From NCBI RefSeq assembly GCF_000765145.1, contig NZ_JMGA01000018.1:242171-306170 (forward strand): 64,000 bases of DNA, written 5' to 3'. Numbering within the stretch: the stretch's first letter is position 1; each line of letters opens with the position of its first letter. The notes under the pieces were generated by a model. It ran no database searches and was not told where the DNA came from. It was given only the letters and a program-made list of their open reading frames with translations. Shown one piece after another: positions 8,513 to 18,178 of this stretch. A program made the translations under genes and the position numbers. This DNA is from Desulfosporosinus sp. HMP52. GTDB lineage: Bacteria; Bacillota; Desulfitobacteriia; Desulfitobacteriales; Desulfitobacteriaceae.

Positions 8513-8698
8513 TTACGTCATGCTTTTTCCGGGCAGATTACGTTCTGCCATTTCAATAGCCATCTTCACCATATTGCCACAATCCCTTGAAGAAACACCG
8601 CCAAATCCTTCTTGGTGAAGGGTTCCCGCAAAACCTAACTCTTGAGAAATCTGTTCTTTTAAGGCATCAGACATAATGCTGCTACGACGTCTTGACAT
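8513..8698 (-). CDS. sspF: alpha/beta-type small acid-soluble spore protein, SspF-like
   Basis: 61-residue spore DNA-binding protein. The start MSRRRSSIMSDALKEQISQE and the later RDCGNMVKMAIEMAE segment match the SspF group, a divergent branch of the alpha/beta SASPs. The ELGF turn and GNMVK...AIE..AE helix are the family hallmarks. These proteins coat forespore DNA and protect it from UV and heat. A strong AAAGGAGGA ribosome site precedes the ATG on the minus strand. Expression by a forespore sigma factor is expected from the family, but I did not identify the promoter. A cysteine in the helix (SSRDCGN) is slightly unusual. It is convergent with hsp20. Confidence 0.88.
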   Translation of the reverse strand: MSRRRSSIMSDALKEQISQELGFAGTLHQEGFGGVSSRDCGNMVKMAIEMAERNLPGKSMT

Positions 8699-8947
8699 AA
8701 GGGAATCCTCCTTTCAAAGTGGGGTCAGTTTCTTTCAACATTTATGATGAAAGTACTATTAGTATAACAATATTTCAAAACAGTATGTAGTTAACCTATC
8801 AACTATTATTGGAAATTGAGCAATAATTAGGGGCTTGAAATTTAAAATAATTGGGCATGAACACTAGGTACTCTGCTTAGGGTTCATTGGCTTTTTAGAA
8901 GAAAAAGGATATAATGTTTAGAAAAAACAGTAATGGAGTGAACCTTT

Positions 8948-9775
8948 TTGCCATTATTATTTGGAACAGCAGGTGTCCCGCTCTCTTCGAAAGATCGTTC
9001 CAGTGAAGGAGGGGTGCGTCGTATACGAGAGTTAAATCTCGACGCCTTAGAGTTAGAGTTTGTCCAGGGAGTACGAATGGGGGAAGAGAAAGCAAGAAAA
9101 GTTGGTATGATTGCCCAAGAAAACAATATTGCTTTAAGTTGTCATGCTCCTTACTATATTAATCTAAACTCTCGCGAACCTGAGAAAATTTCGGCAAGCC
9201 GGGATCGTATTTTACAAACTGCACGAATTGCAAAAATTTTAGGTGTGCGTAGTGTAGTATTTCATCCAGCTTTCAATCACGATAATTCATCTGAGATAGT
9301 CTTAGCGCGAGTAGTTCGTGAACTATCTCTCGTGCGAGAAACCCTTGATGCAGAGGGTAATGAGGTCATCCTTCGTCCAGAAACTACTGGAAAAGGGACA
9401 CAATTTGGGGATCTGCAAGAAACTATTTTGATCGCTCAAGAAGTACCTGGAGTTTTACCTTGTATTGACTTTGGACATCTTCATGCCCGGTCAAATGGCC
9501 GGTACAATTCCTATGACGAATTTTGTGAGATCTTGGATATAACCGCCGAGAGTTTAGGAGATCGGTGGGTAAAGAATGTTCATTTTCACATTTCTGGGAT
9601 TGAATATGGATTAAAGGGTGAAAAACGCCATCTTCCCCTAAGGGAATCTGATTGCCGGTATGAGGAACTTATCAAAGCCTGTCATAGCTTTGGTGTGGAT
9701 GGGTTGGCGATCTGCGAGAGCCCCAATTTGGAGGAGGATGCACTCTTATTACAAAAGGTATACACAGTACAATAG
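8948..9775 (+). CDS. family-2 AP endonuclease (endonuclease IV-like TIM barrel)
   Basis: 275-residue TIM-barrel protein of the AP endonuclease 2 family, which cleaves DNA 5' to abasic sites with a trinuclear zinc centre. Likely metal ligands appear in order: His in SCHAPYY, His in VFHPAF, Glu in RPETTG, Asp and His in CIDFGHLHA, His in NVHFHISG and Glu in ICESPN. It starts at TTG 8948 after GGAGTG; the ATG codons further in would remove the first strand. Length and motifs fit endonuclease IV, but it is somewhat divergent from classical Nfo, so a related sugar-isomerase-like role cannot be excluded. The 249 bp upstream hold no gene. Confidence 0.85.
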   Translation: MPLLFGTAGVPLSSKDRSSEGGVRRIRELNLDALELEFVQGVRMGEEKARKVGMIAQENNIALSCHAPYYINLNSREPEKISASRDRILQTARIAKILGVRSVVFHPAFNHDNSSEIVLARVVRELSLVRETLDAEGNEVILRPETTGKGTQFGDLQETILIAQEVPGVLPCIDFGHLHARSNGRYNSYDEFCEILDITAESLGDRWVKNVHFHISGIEYGLKGEKRHLPLRESDCRYEELIKACHSFGVDGLAICESPNLEEDALLLQKVYTVQ

Positions 9776-9911
9776 AAATCAGAAAAATGTACTTGATAGG
9801 ACGCCTTAGTATCTATAGAGAGGGATGTTCAGCTTTGGCTGATTAGTCACTACAATTTAAAGAAAAGAAAGAATATCTTGGTTAGAAGAGGAACGAGTAG
9901 GAGGAGATTGA

Positions 9912-10517
9912 ATGAATTACTCTGCAGCTCACGAGGTAGCCCTAGATAAGTTTCAGTCTTGTTCTTTGGAAGAAATGTCCCGCTGTTCAGGCTATCCAAT
10001 AAAAGACAATTCATTACTGATAGATTTTTTAGGCCAGCATTTTGAATTAGACTATCCGAGGGGTACTTTTAAGCCGATACAGGTTTCAGACGGAGAACTT
10101 CCGATAGCAACTCAAATATTAATTCTGCACTACGTTTCGAATCTTAATGAACCCTTTGAAGTAGGTTCATTTATTTCTTACAAGGAATTACCCGGAGGAG
10201 CTATTTATATTAAGCCATTTACCGGAAGGGCTATAGACCCACTGGTTAGAATTTTTGGGTCTGACCCGGAGAGCCTCCTTGCAGTAGCGAAGCACTTAGG
10301 AGGGCAAGCCAATAGTTTGGGAGACGTAGGAATTACATATAAGGTATTTCCCCGCGTTCCGATAGCGTTGATCCTTTGGAGAGCAGATGAGGAATTTCCT
10401 GCCGCAGGAAACATCCTTTTTGATGCTTCTGCACCAACTGTTTTGCCAACTGAGGATTTTGCAGTCTTAGCCAGTACGGTTGTCTTTGGCTTTAAGCGGA
10501 TCAAGGCAAGGTTATAA
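9912..10517 (+). CDS. DUF3786-like protein
   Basis: 201-residue soluble protein resembling the DUF3786 group seen in anaerobes, where some members sit beside corrinoid or iron-sulfur methyl-transfer genes. Features: N-terminal ALDKFQSCSLEEMSRCSGY, a central YVSNLNEPFEVGSFISYKEL followed by PGGAIYIKPF, and a C-terminal VPIALILWRADEEFPAAGNI segment. Two cysteines lie near residues 17 and 25. A strong GTAGGAGGAG ribosome site supports the start. It appears monocistronic. Function is not established, and the family assignment is from memory of its motifs. Confidence 0.75.
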   Translation: MNYSAAHEVALDKFQSCSLEEMSRCSGYPIKDNSLLIDFLGQHFELDYPRGTFKPIQVSDGELPIATQILILHYVSNLNEPFEVGSFISYKELPGGAIYIKPFTGRAIDPLVRIFGSDPESLLAVAKHLGGQANSLGDVGITYKVFPRVPIALILWRADEEFPAAGNILFDASAPTVLPTEDFAVLASTVVFGFKRIKARL

Positions 10518-10548
10518 AGGATAATTTCGTGTTTAAAGAGCTTGTATA

Positions 10549-10586
10549 TTAAGGCCCAAGCAAACTTCAATTTGCTTGGGCCTTAA
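10549..10586. terminator. bidirectional terminator between convergent genes
   Basis: A perfect 16-bp stem (10549-10564 with 10571-10586) with a 6-nt loop lies between the DUF3786 gene and the convergent DinB-fold gene. TTAA-flanked ends give short A/T tracts on both sides. Confidence 0.75.
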
Positions 10587-10613
10587 TAATATGAGCAAAG
10601 ATTTTTTGGCTAT

Positions 10614-11117
10614 CTATACCGAAGGAGGCTCCATACCGAATTGAGACCACTCTTCACGGGACGGCCCCATTAGCCCGGGTACTTTAAGTCCTGCCTGACG
10701 CATAAGGACAGTCATCTGCCCACGATGATGGATTTGATGATTAATAAGGACACTTAATGTAGTGCCGATGGTCCAGGATTCTCCATACATATCTCGTTTT
10801 TCGGAAAGAGTTTGATCATTCCAATGTCTTTTTATTTCAGCAAGGATTGTCTTATTAATGTCTGTGTAGGTTTGAGCAATTGTTTTTGCATCCTTTGGCA
10901 CGGGGGCATCTTCTTGAATACCATCAAATTCCAAACCGGTCTTTGCGAGCATCTCAGGAATTGTTGTCACAATATGCCAAGCAATGCGACCTAAAGTGCG
11001 ATCATTAACTGTTATAGATTGTCCAAGGGATTTGTCAGTTAAACAGTCTAATAGTTTTTGGGTAGATTCCGATTCCTTTTCCCAGCTGAGAATAAATGTT
11101 GCTAAAGAAGTAAACAT
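10614..11117 (-). CDS. DinB-fold metal-dependent protein
   Basis: Four-helix-bundle protein of the DinB/YfiT superfamily, whose members are often thiol transferases or hydrolases using a three-histidine metal site. The likely ligands are His in RIAWHIVTTIPEM and the pair in VLINHQIHHRGQM. A conserved LMRQAGLKVPG tail follows. Two starts are possible: ATG at 11123 and ATG at 11117 (read leftwards). The AGGAGG lies only 3 nt from the first and 9 nt from the second, so 11117 is chosen (167 residues). The exact substrate is unknown. It is convergent with the DUF3786 gene and divergent from ku. Confidence 0.85.
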   Translation of the reverse strand: MFTSLATFILSWEKESESTQKLLDCLTDKSLGQSITVNDRTLGRIAWHIVTTIPEMLAKTGLEFDGIQEDAPVPKDAKTIAQTYTDINKTILAEIKRHWNDQTLSEKRDMYGESWTIGTTLSVLINHQIHHRGQMTVLMRQAGLKVPGLMGPSREEWSQFGMEPPSV

Positions 11118-11242
11118 ATGCATAGTCCTCCTAGAACTTTAAATTAATCTTAATATTACCAGTTAATGATCTGAAAGGTCAATCAAACACAATGCATTAT
11201 TACCTCCTTTGTAGATCACAATAAAACGGGGAGGAATGTCAA

Positions 11243-12181
11243 ATGCATACATTATGGAAAGGCTCCATTAGTTTTGGCTTAGTTAATGTTCCAGTCAAAA
11301 TGCATGCTGCCACGGAAGCACGAGATCTTAAGTTTAATTATCTGCATAAAGAGTGTAAGAACCGCATTCGTCAAATCAAAAAATGTCCCGTTTGTGATTT
11401 AGAGGTTGGGTCAGAGGATTTAGTTAAGGGATTTGAGTATGAAAAGGATCGATATGTTGTCTTAGACGAGAAGGAGCTTGCTTCTTTAGAAAAACCTATG
11501 AGCAGATCCATTGATATTCTTGATTTTATTAATCTTCCGGAGATTGATCCGATATATTATCAAAAATCATATTATCTTTCCCCCGAAGAAACTGCTTTGA
11601 AAGCTTATCGGTTACTGTGTCAATCCATGGAGGAGAGTGGAAAAGTCGCCTTAGCGAGGGTAACCTTGCGCTCTAAACAGCATCTAGCTTGTTTGCGTGT
11701 ATTTGAAAATGGCCTGGTGATGGAAACCATGTATTATCCGCAAGAAATTCGTCACATGGACGTAGTTACGGATCGTGTAGCTCTAACTGAAGCGGAACTA
11801 ACTATGGCTAGGCAATTAATAGAGAATCTGGCTCGCCCCTTTGACCCCGACAAATATCATGATGAATTACATGAGCAAATGGTTGGCTTAATAGAAAGCA
11901 AGGTCACTGGAGAAACATATCAAGTAGAAACCCCAAGCAAAGGTGGAAAAGTTGTCGATTTAATGGAAGCTCTCAAAGCTAGCATTGTTTTGACCGGAAA
12001 CGAAAAAAGCCAATCACAGCCAATAAAACCCAATGAAACAATAAGTTTAATTAATTCAGTTAACGATGGTGATGGCCTTGAGGAAAGAAATGCAGACAAT
12101 TCACAAGATAAAATTATCAACAAACCCAAATCCACATTGACACCTCGAAAAAGAACTTCCCGACGAGCAAAGGAAGCATAG
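11243..12181 (+). CDS. ku: bacterial Ku, DNA end-binding protein
   Basis: 312-residue homodimeric Ku that threads onto double-strand DNA ends for non-homologous end joining. The core begins MHTLWKGSISFGLVNVPVKM and contains KECKNRIRQIKKCPVCDLEV (zinc-like cysteines) and YYLSPEETALKAYRLL. After about residue 235 there is a low-complexity tail ending in basic residues (TPRKRTSRRAKEA), typical of the DNA-binding and LigD-interacting extension. A GGGAGGAATG ribosome site supports the ATG. The partner ligase LigD is not in this window. In spore formers Ku acts during germination and stationary phase, which fits the host type. Confidence 0.95.
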   Translation: MHTLWKGSISFGLVNVPVKMHAATEARDLKFNYLHKECKNRIRQIKKCPVCDLEVGSEDLVKGFEYEKDRYVVLDEKELASLEKPMSRSIDILDFINLPEIDPIYYQKSYYLSPEETALKAYRLLCQSMEESGKVALARVTLRSKQHLACLRVFENGLVMETMYYPQEIRHMDVVTDRVALTEAELTMARQLIENLARPFDPDKYHDELHEQMVGLIESKVTGETYQVETPSKGGKVVDLMEALKASIVLTGNEKSQSQPIKPNETISLINSVNDGDGLEERNADNSQDKIINKPKSTLTPRKRTSRRAKEA

Positions 12182-12395
12182 GGAAGGGTTCAATTAATAG
12201 GATTGCCGTTTCACCCTATGACAGTAGATTCCATGCATAAACGTTGAAAAATTGAGGATTTAGATAAGTTATGACTAAAACCAACGATTTCCCCTACATC
12301 TTACGGTATTATGCATAAAATCTGAAAATGCAACAATATTCTGCGCAGGAGAAGTAGCCTATTGTCCCGAAGAGGAGGCTAAGGGGGGCGCGGGT

Positions 12396-13526
12396 ATGGG
12401 AATAGAACGAGAAAAAATAGTTAGGGCGGCATTTCGGACAGTTAAGGGCCTGGGAAGCCAGCACTTACGTCAGCTTATTGCCTGCTTTGGCAGTGCAGTC
12501 AAAGCTTGGGAAGCTTCTACGCAGGAATATCTGCATATATTTAATCAGGAAACGTGGATTAAGGAATTACTAAAAGCCAGACTATCAATTGACCCTCAAA
12601 AGGTAGGGGATGCGCTAATAAGACAAGGAATTAAGATAATAACACCAGATGAGAAAGAATACCCTTCTTTGTTAGCTGAGTTATCGGATGCGCCTCCTCT
12701 ATTATATTATCGTGGGCAATTAAAAGGGGATGGGGATGGGCTGGCCATTGTAGGATCTCGAAAGGCGACTCCTTATGGAAAAGCAGTTGCCAAGATGCTT
12801 GCCCGGGATGCTGCTGCCAAAGGAATCATTGTTATCAGCGGCCTGGCAAGAGGGATTGATACTGCTGCTCACCAAGGGAGTCTGCAAGCAGATGGAATAA
12901 CCTGGGCCTTCCTCGGTTGTGGCCTTGACAAAATATATCCTCAAGAAAACAAAGGACTTGCTGAAGAAATACTGAAAAATGGAGCCTTAATCAGTGAATT
13001 TGTACCGGGCTCTCCACCTAATGCTGTACATTTCCCCGCCCGTAATCGCTTGATCAGCGGTTCTTCCAGAGGAGTTGTGGTTGTAGAGGCAGCTGAAAGA
13101 AGCGGTGCCCTAATAACAGTTGATTTTGCCCTAGAACAAGGGCGAGAAGTATTTGCGGTTCCGGGACCGATTTTTAGCGAGGTAAGTCGGGGGTCTCATC
13201 ATTTGCTTCGCCAAGGGGCAAAAATTGTTGAAGGTATTGATGACATTTGCAACGAACTGCCTGCATGGTCAAACCATGTGGGATATAGTTCGTTGCTTAG
13301 AGGGCTTTCAGACGCCAGTAAAGAGGGCTCTGGTCTTGCAAAAGAGGAATTAGACCATGAGTCTCTTTTAAGTCAATTAAGTGATGTACCAATACATATT
13401 GACCAACTTACAATGAATTCCAGCCTCACGGTATCGGCAATCTCTTTGGCCCTATTAGAACTTCAATTAGGGGGAAAAGTGACTCAATTACCGGGACAAC
13501 ATTATGTATTAGCTCGAGAACGCTAG
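12396..13526 (+). CDS. dprA: DNA-processing protein DprA (Smf)
   Basis: 376-residue DprA, which binds incoming single-stranded DNA and loads RecA during transformation. It has an N-terminal SAM/HhH-like region (GLGSQHLRQLIACFG) and a central Rossmann/LOG domain (VGSRKATPYGKAVA, ISGLARGIDTAAHQG, GCGLDKIYPQEN, RNRLISGSSRGVVVVEA). The C-terminal winged helix is at about 320-376. It sits directly before topA, the usual Firmicute order dprA-topA-trmFO-xerC. A GGGGGG-rich ribosome site precedes the ATG. The 214-bp upstream gap contains two imperfect copies of an 18-bp direct repeat (12233-12250, 12311-12328). With comM nearby it hints at competence capacity, though no uptake genes are visible. Confidence 0.95.
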   Translation: MGIEREKIVRAAFRTVKGLGSQHLRQLIACFGSAVKAWEASTQEYLHIFNQETWIKELLKARLSIDPQKVGDALIRQGIKIITPDEKEYPSLLAELSDAPPLLYYRGQLKGDGDGLAIVGSRKATPYGKAVAKMLARDAAAKGIIVISGLARGIDTAAHQGSLQADGITWAFLGCGLDKIYPQENKGLAEEILKNGALISEFVPGSPPNAVHFPARNRLISGSSRGVVVVEAAERSGALITVDFALEQGREVFAVPGPIFSEVSRGSHHLLRQGAKIVEGIDDICNELPAWSNHVGYSSLLRGLSDASKEGSGLAKEELDHESLLSQLSDVPIHIDQLTMNSSLTVSAISLALLELQLGGKVTQLPGQHYVLARER

Positions 13527-13733
13527 ACATACTACGAAAAAGGCGTTAAGATAGGGCTTAGTTTTATCATTTTTATTCTTAAGTACTGAGAATAAACTAT
13601 TCTGGATATAAGTGTAGTATAAGAAAGCAATTAGGTTATTACTGTTTTCTGAAAGAAAACATTCAAGTTCGATTCTCGGTGTATCGGGCTTCGAACCTCC
13701 AAAGAGTTTTCTTTATGTTATAGAGGTGAAATA

Positions 13734-15833
13734 ATGTCAAAAACGCTTGTAATAGTAGAGTCTCCAGCTAAGGCAAAGTCCATCAGCAAATTTCTAGGAA
13801 GCAGGTATACCGTTAAAGCTTCAATGGGACATTTACGAGACTTGCCAAAAAGTCAATTAGGTGTGGATTTAGAAAATGATTTTGAACCGAAATACATTGC
13901 CATTCGTGGACGAGGAGATCTGATTAAGGAATTACGGGCCGCTGCTAAAGGAGCGGACAAGGTTTTCTTAGCTTCTGACCCGGATCGAGAAGGAGAAGCA
14001 ATAGCTTGGCATTTATCCCATTTGTTGGGTCTTAACAAAGAGGATAAAAATCGGATCGAATTCCACGAAATTACTAAACAAGCTATTCAATCTGCGATCA
14101 AACATTCCCGTCAGATTGACCAGGATCGAGTGGATGCTCAACAAGCGCGCAGGGTGTTAGACCGTTTGGTGGGTTATCAACTAAGTCCATTACTCTGGCG
14201 GAAGATTAAGAAAGGACTAAGTGCCGGACGGGTTCAATCTGTCGCAGTCCGTTTAATTGATGACCGAGAAGAAGAAATACAAGCATTTGTATCGGAAGAG
14301 TATTGGAGTTTAAATGCGAACCTTCAATCTGCCGGGGGGAAATTTTTTGCTAAACTTATGAAGAAATCCGGCAAGAAAATATCTATTTCCAGCCGAACAG
14401 AAATGGACACTGTTTTAGCGGATTTAGCTGGAAAAGTGTTTGAAGTTTCTGATGTGCGTACTAAAGAGAAAAAAAGACTTCCTGCGCCACCCTTTACTAC
14501 AAGTAGTTTACAGCAGGAAGCTCATCGGAAATTAGGGTTTTCACCAAAGCGCACCATGATGTTAGCTCAACAGTTGTATGAGGGTCTTGATCTCGGCAAA
14601 GAAGGTACTGTCGGTTTAATTACATACATGCGTACAGACTCGGTTAAAATTGCAGAAGTGGCTCAGGAGGAGGCTAAGGAATGGGTTCTGGCTAACTACG
14701 GTAATGAGTATTATCCGCCGGAACCCCGTCAGTTTGCTAATAAAGGGAGGTCTCAAGAAGCCCATGAAGCAATCAGACCGACTCTCCCTTTGCGAACTCC
14801 TGATTTTTTAAAGGGGATTTTGTCTCGTGATCAACTGAGATTATATCGTTTAATCTGGGAGCGCTTTATGGCTAGCCAGATGAGTGTAGCCATTATTGAT
14901 ACCTTGACAGTAGAATCTCAAGTGGAGGATTACTTATTTAGGGCAAATGCCTCCAGCGTTCGATTCCCAGGTTTTTTGGCGATCTATGAAGAAGGCAATG
15001 ATGATGCTGAATCGACTGAGGACGAACAAAGCTCTTTGACCCTTTCAGTTACTCCAGGAGAAAAACTGCAGGTCATTAAACTCCAAGAGAAACAGCATTT
15101 TACCGAACCACCGCCACGATACACGGAGGCATCTCTTGTTCGAAAGATGGAGGAAGAGGGGATCGGAAGACCAAGTACCTATGCCCCAACTATTGAGACC
15201 ATTCAAACAAGGGGTTATGTTCTTAAAGAGGAAAAACAGTTGCTGCTTACCGAACTTGGTGATATTGTCATAACTTTGCTTAAAGAGCATTTTCCAGACA
15301 TCCTGAATTTGGAGTTTACAGCGAATTTAGAAGAGCGTCTGGATCTTATCGAAGAAGGCAAAGCCCCTTGGAAGGCAGTAGTTCAAGACTATTATGATCC
15401 CTTTTCAGTGGCCTTGGCAGAAGCTGAAGAGAAGATTGGTAAGGTAAAGATAGAGGATCAGGTTTCAGAGGAAATCTGTGAAAGCTGTGGCCGCAATATG
15501 GTCATAAAAATGGGGCGGTATGGTAAATTCTTAGCTTGCCCAGGCTTTCCTGACTGTCGAAATACTAAACCTCTGTTTGAAGAGGTGGGGGCCAACTGTC
15601 CCACCTGTTCCAAACCTCTTGTGGTTCGCCGTTCCAAGAAGGGACGTAAATTTTACGGGTGCCTCGGTTATCCGGAATGTGACTTTGTTTCTTGGGAAAT
15701 GCCGGCTCCTGACCCTTGCCCAGAGTGTCAGCAACTGATGGTTATCAAATCAACAAAACGACAAAAGAAGCACGTTTGTACAAATCCGGAATGTCGACAC
15801 ACAAAAGTAATTGAGGAAAGTGAATCTAATTAA
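13734..15833 (+). CDS. topA: DNA topoisomerase I
   Basis: 699-residue type IA topoisomerase that relaxes negative supercoils. The TOPRIM domain starts LVIVESPAKAKSISKFLG and has the acidic SDPDREGEAIAWHL triad. The catalytic Tyr298 is in GLITYMRTDS. Domain elements SAGRVQSVAVRLI and EGIGRPSTYAPTI are intact. The C-terminus has three C4 zinc ribbons: CESCGRNM with CPGFPDC, CPTCSKPL with CLGYPEC, and CPECQQLM with CTNPEC. Length matches Firmicute TopA. The start follows AGAGGTGA at good spacing. The 207-bp upstream region carries a small GTTCGA/TCGAAC inverted pair but no gene. Confidence 0.98.
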   Translation: MSKTLVIVESPAKAKSISKFLGSRYTVKASMGHLRDLPKSQLGVDLENDFEPKYIAIRGRGDLIKELRAAAKGADKVFLASDPDREGEAIAWHLSHLLGLNKEDKNRIEFHEITKQAIQSAIKHSRQIDQDRVDAQQARRVLDRLVGYQLSPLLWRKIKKGLSAGRVQSVAVRLIDDREEEIQAFVSEEYWSLNANLQSAGGKFFAKLMKKSGKKISISSRTEMDTVLADLAGKVFEVSDVRTKEKKRLPAPPFTTSSLQQEAHRKLGFSPKRTMMLAQQLYEGLDLGKEGTVGLITYMRTDSVKIAEVAQEEAKEWVLANYGNEYYPPEPRQFANKGRSQEAHEAIRPTLPLRTPDFLKGILSRDQLRLYRLIWERFMASQMSVAIIDTLTVESQVEDYLFRANASSVRFPGFLAIYEEGNDDAESTEDEQSSLTLSVTPGEKLQVIKLQEKQHFTEPPPRYTEASLVRKMEEEGIGRPSTYAPTIETIQTRGYVLKEEKQLLLTELGDIVITLLKEHFPDILNLEFTANLEERLDLIEEGKAPWKAVVQDYYDPFSVALAEAEEKIGKVKIEDQVSEEICESCGRNMVIKMGRYGKFLACPGFPDCRNTKPLFEEVGANCPTCSKPLVVRRSKKGRKFYGCLGYPECDFVSWEMPAPDPCPECQQLMVIKSTKRQKKHVCTNPECRHTKVIEESESN

Positions 15834-15855
15834 ACTTTAGGAGCGAATAAATTAC

Positions 15856-17175
15856 ATGCAAAAGTCAATAACTGTTATTGGAGCAGGTCTAGCAGGATCT
15901 GAGGCTGCTTGGCAACTCGCCGAGCGCGGTGTTCAGGTCGAGTTATTTGAAATGCGTCCGACTAAAATGCCACCTGCTCATCAAACAGATGGATTTGCTG
16001 AGCTTGTTTGCAGCAATTCACTAAGAGGAGCTGCTATTGAGAATGCCGTTGGTTTATTGAAAGAAGAAATGCGCCGCTTAGGATCCTTGATCATGAGTGC
16101 GGCAGATCATAATGCGGTTCCCGCTGGCGGCGCCTTAGCTGTCGATCGGGAACTGTTTTCAAGTGAAGTTACAAAAAGATTAGAACAACATCCCAATGTA
16201 AGTATTCATCGTAGAGAAGTGCATAAGCTACCGTTAACAGGAATTACAATAGTCGCTAGCGGTCCATTAACCTCAAATGATTTAGCAGAGGATATATTAA
16301 GGACAACCGGTGAGGATGCATTATCCTTCTATGATGCGGCTGCTCCAATAGTTACCTTGGAATCTATTGATCTAGAGAAAGCTTTTTGGGCTTCCCGGTA
16401 TGATAAAGGAGAAGCAGATTACTTGAATTGTCCAATGAGTAAGGAGGAGTATGAGTCTTTTTATCAGGCCTTAGTTGAGGCAGAGATGTCGGAAGTTAAG
16501 GGTTTTGAACAAGGCAAAGTTTTTGAAGGTTGTCTGCCTATTGAAGTGATGGCCAAGCGTGGACCACAGACACTAACATTTGGCCCCTTAAAGCCAGTGG
16601 GTTTAGTAGACAAGAGAACCGGCAAAAGATCCTATGCTGTAGTTCAACTTCGTAAAGAAAATCAGGCAGGAACTTTATTTAATTTGGTAGGGTTTCAAAC
16701 TCATTTAAAATGGGGAGAACAAAAGCGAGTATTTGCTTTAATTCCAGGCTTAGAAAAGGCCGAGTTTGTACGTTATGGAGTAATGCACCGTAATACATTC
16801 TTGAATGCTCCGAAAGTTCTAAAGGCTGACTTTAGCTTACGTCTTAACCCCGAGCTCTTCTTTGCCGGTCAAATGACAGGAGTCGAAGGATATGTGGAAT
16901 CTGCAGCCAGTGGGCTGCTGGCAGGACTGAATGTGTGGAGGAGGCTAAATGGGATGGAGACCTTGGTATTCCCTCCTGAAACGGCTATAGGGGGATTAGC
17001 ACGTCATTTGGAAGGATCCCCGAGTCAAAGTTTTCAACCGATGAACATAAATTTCGGCTTACTCCCGCCTTTGCCGCAGCGGATAAGAGATAAACGGGAA
17101 AAGAATACCAAGATTGCCGAACGGGCCTTGGCTGCCATAGAGGAATTTTGCCTTAGAGAGGATATAGGGAGGTAG
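15856..17175 (+). CDS. trmFO: methylenetetrahydrofolate-tRNA-(uracil-54) methyltransferase TrmFO
   Basis: 439-residue folate- and FAD-dependent enzyme that makes 5-methyluridine at position 54 of tRNA. The FAD-binding N-terminus is [21 protein letters not shown]. Signature stretches are [38 protein letters not shown] and the C-terminal [20 protein letters not shown]. Length is typical. It lies 22 bp after topA and 2 bp before xerC, so these are co-transcribed. Confidence 0.97.
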   Translation: MQKSITVIGAGLAGSEAAWQLAERGVQVELFEMRPTKMPPAHQTDGFAELVCSNSLRGAAIENAVGLLKEEMRRLGSLIMSAADHNAVPAGGALAVDRELFSSEVTKRLEQHPNVSIHRREVHKLPLTGITIVASGPLTSNDLAEDILRTTGEDALSFYDAAAPIVTLESIDLEKAFWASRYDKGEADYLNCPMSKEEYESFYQALVEAEMSEVKGFEQGKVFEGCLPIEVMAKRGPQTLTFGPLKPVGLVDKRTGKRSYAVVQLRKENQAGTLFNLVGFQTHLKWGEQKRVFALIPGLEKAEFVRYGVMHRNTFLNAPKVLKADFSLRLNPELFFAGQMTGVEGYVESAASGLLAGLNVWRRLNGMETLVFPPETAIGGLARHLEGSPSQSFQPMNINFGLLPPLPQRIRDKREKNTKIAERALAAIEEFCLREDIGR

Positions 17176-17177
17176 AA

Positions 17178-18089
17178 ATGCTTATCGATCAAGCGTTAAG
17201 TTTGTTTATAGGCTATCAAAACTCTCAAAATCGTTCAGAGCATACGATTGTTGCTTATCAAACGGATTTGAACCAGTTTTTTAGTTTTGCGGCGTCTGAC
17301 CTGGGACAAGAGCCTGAAGCACTCACCGTGGATCAGATCGATATTTATACTGTTCGTAGTTTTCTTGGTATCCTATCCGAACATGGCATAGCAAGAAAGA
17401 GTATGGCTCGAAAACTGGCGGCTCTGCGCTCATTCTTTAAATTTTTATGCTACAAGGGCATTCTAGAAGATAATCCGGTACGGCGGGTAGCAAGTCCGAA
17501 GCTTGGGCGAAAACTCCCGCATTTCCTATATACAGATCAGATTGGAGGTTTGCTTGAGGCTCCGGATGATTCTGATCTTTTAGGCTGTCGTGATAAAGTA
17601 ATTCTAGAGCTTCTTTACGGTTCGGGGCTTAGGGTGAGTGAGTTGATTAGCCTGGATCGAGACAGTTTGGATTTAGACAGCGGCTTGATACGAGTGCTTG
17701 GCAAGGGGAATAAAGAGCGGGTGGTGCCGGTTACAAACTACGCTATTCAAGCTATAAAAACCTATCTGGAGATGCGGGCAAATCATAATAAAGCGCTGTT
17801 GCTGAATTACAAAGGAACGCGGCTCTCGGAGAGATCGGTTCGTAGGATCTTAGATAAATTGGTTGCTAAGATTAGCCTTGAACAGCATGTCCACCCTCAT
17901 ATGTTGCGTCATTCTTTTGCTACGCATTTGTTGGATGGAGGAGCGGATTTAAGAAGTGTCCAGGAGCTATTAGGGCATAAGAAGCTTTCTTCCACTCAAA
18001 TATATACTCATCTAACTCGGGAACGACTTAAAGAGGTTTTTAGTCAAGCTCATCCTCGAGCAAAACTCTCTATAAACAACGAGAAATGA
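17178..18089 (+). CDS. xerC: XerC-type tyrosine recombinase
   Basis: 303-residue tyrosine recombinase that resolves chromosome dimers at dif. The N-terminal SAM-like core-binding domain covers about 1-90. The catalytic domain shows the Arg in YGSGLRVSELI, the Lys in VLGKGNKERVV, HPHMLRHSFATHLLDGG (HxxR), then LGHKKLSSTQIYTHL with the second His and the nucleophilic Tyr. The position between trmFO and hslV matches Bacillus codV/xerC, so I favour XerC over XerD. A strong GGGAGG ribosome site precedes the ATG. No dif site was identified in the window. Confidence 0.94.
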   Translation: MLIDQALSLFIGYQNSQNRSEHTIVAYQTDLNQFFSFAASDLGQEPEALTVDQIDIYTVRSFLGILSEHGIARKSMARKLAALRSFFKFLCYKGILEDNPVRRVASPKLGRKLPHFLYTDQIGGLLEAPDDSDLLGCRDKVILELLYGSGLRVSELISLDRDSLDLDSGLIRVLGKGNKERVVPVTNYAIQAIKTYLEMRANHNKALLLNYKGTRLSERSVRRILDKLVAKISLEQHVHPHMLRHSFATHLLDGGADLRSVQELLGHKKLSSTQIYTHLTRERLKEVFSQAHPRAKLSINNEK

Positions 18090-18129
18090 TAAGTTTTCTC
18101 AAAAAAATGTAAATTACCTACAATTCAAC

Positions 18130-18158
18130 TTGACATGCTGAAATTGCCCTAGTAAACT
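18130..18158 (+). promoter_or_regulatory. sigma-A promoter for hslV-hslU-codY
   Basis: TTGACA (18130-18135), a 17-bp spacer and TAAACT (18153-18158) lie in the 89-bp gap after xerC, about 20 bp before hslV. The -35 is a perfect consensus and the -10 matches 4 of 6. Confidence 0.65.
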
Positions 18159-18178
18159 TGATTTAAGGGGGGTTGATT

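Noticed and set aside
8884..9126. Two overlapping minus-strand ORFs (80 and 66 residues) at the start of the AP endonuclease gene
   Set aside because: Antisense shadows with no ribosome site; the plus-strand gene has full family motifs.
13660..13700. tRNA T-loop-like GTTCGATTC before topA
   Set aside because: No acceptor, D or anticodon arms can be formed upstream; it is more likely a short GTTCGA/TCGAAC inverted pair.
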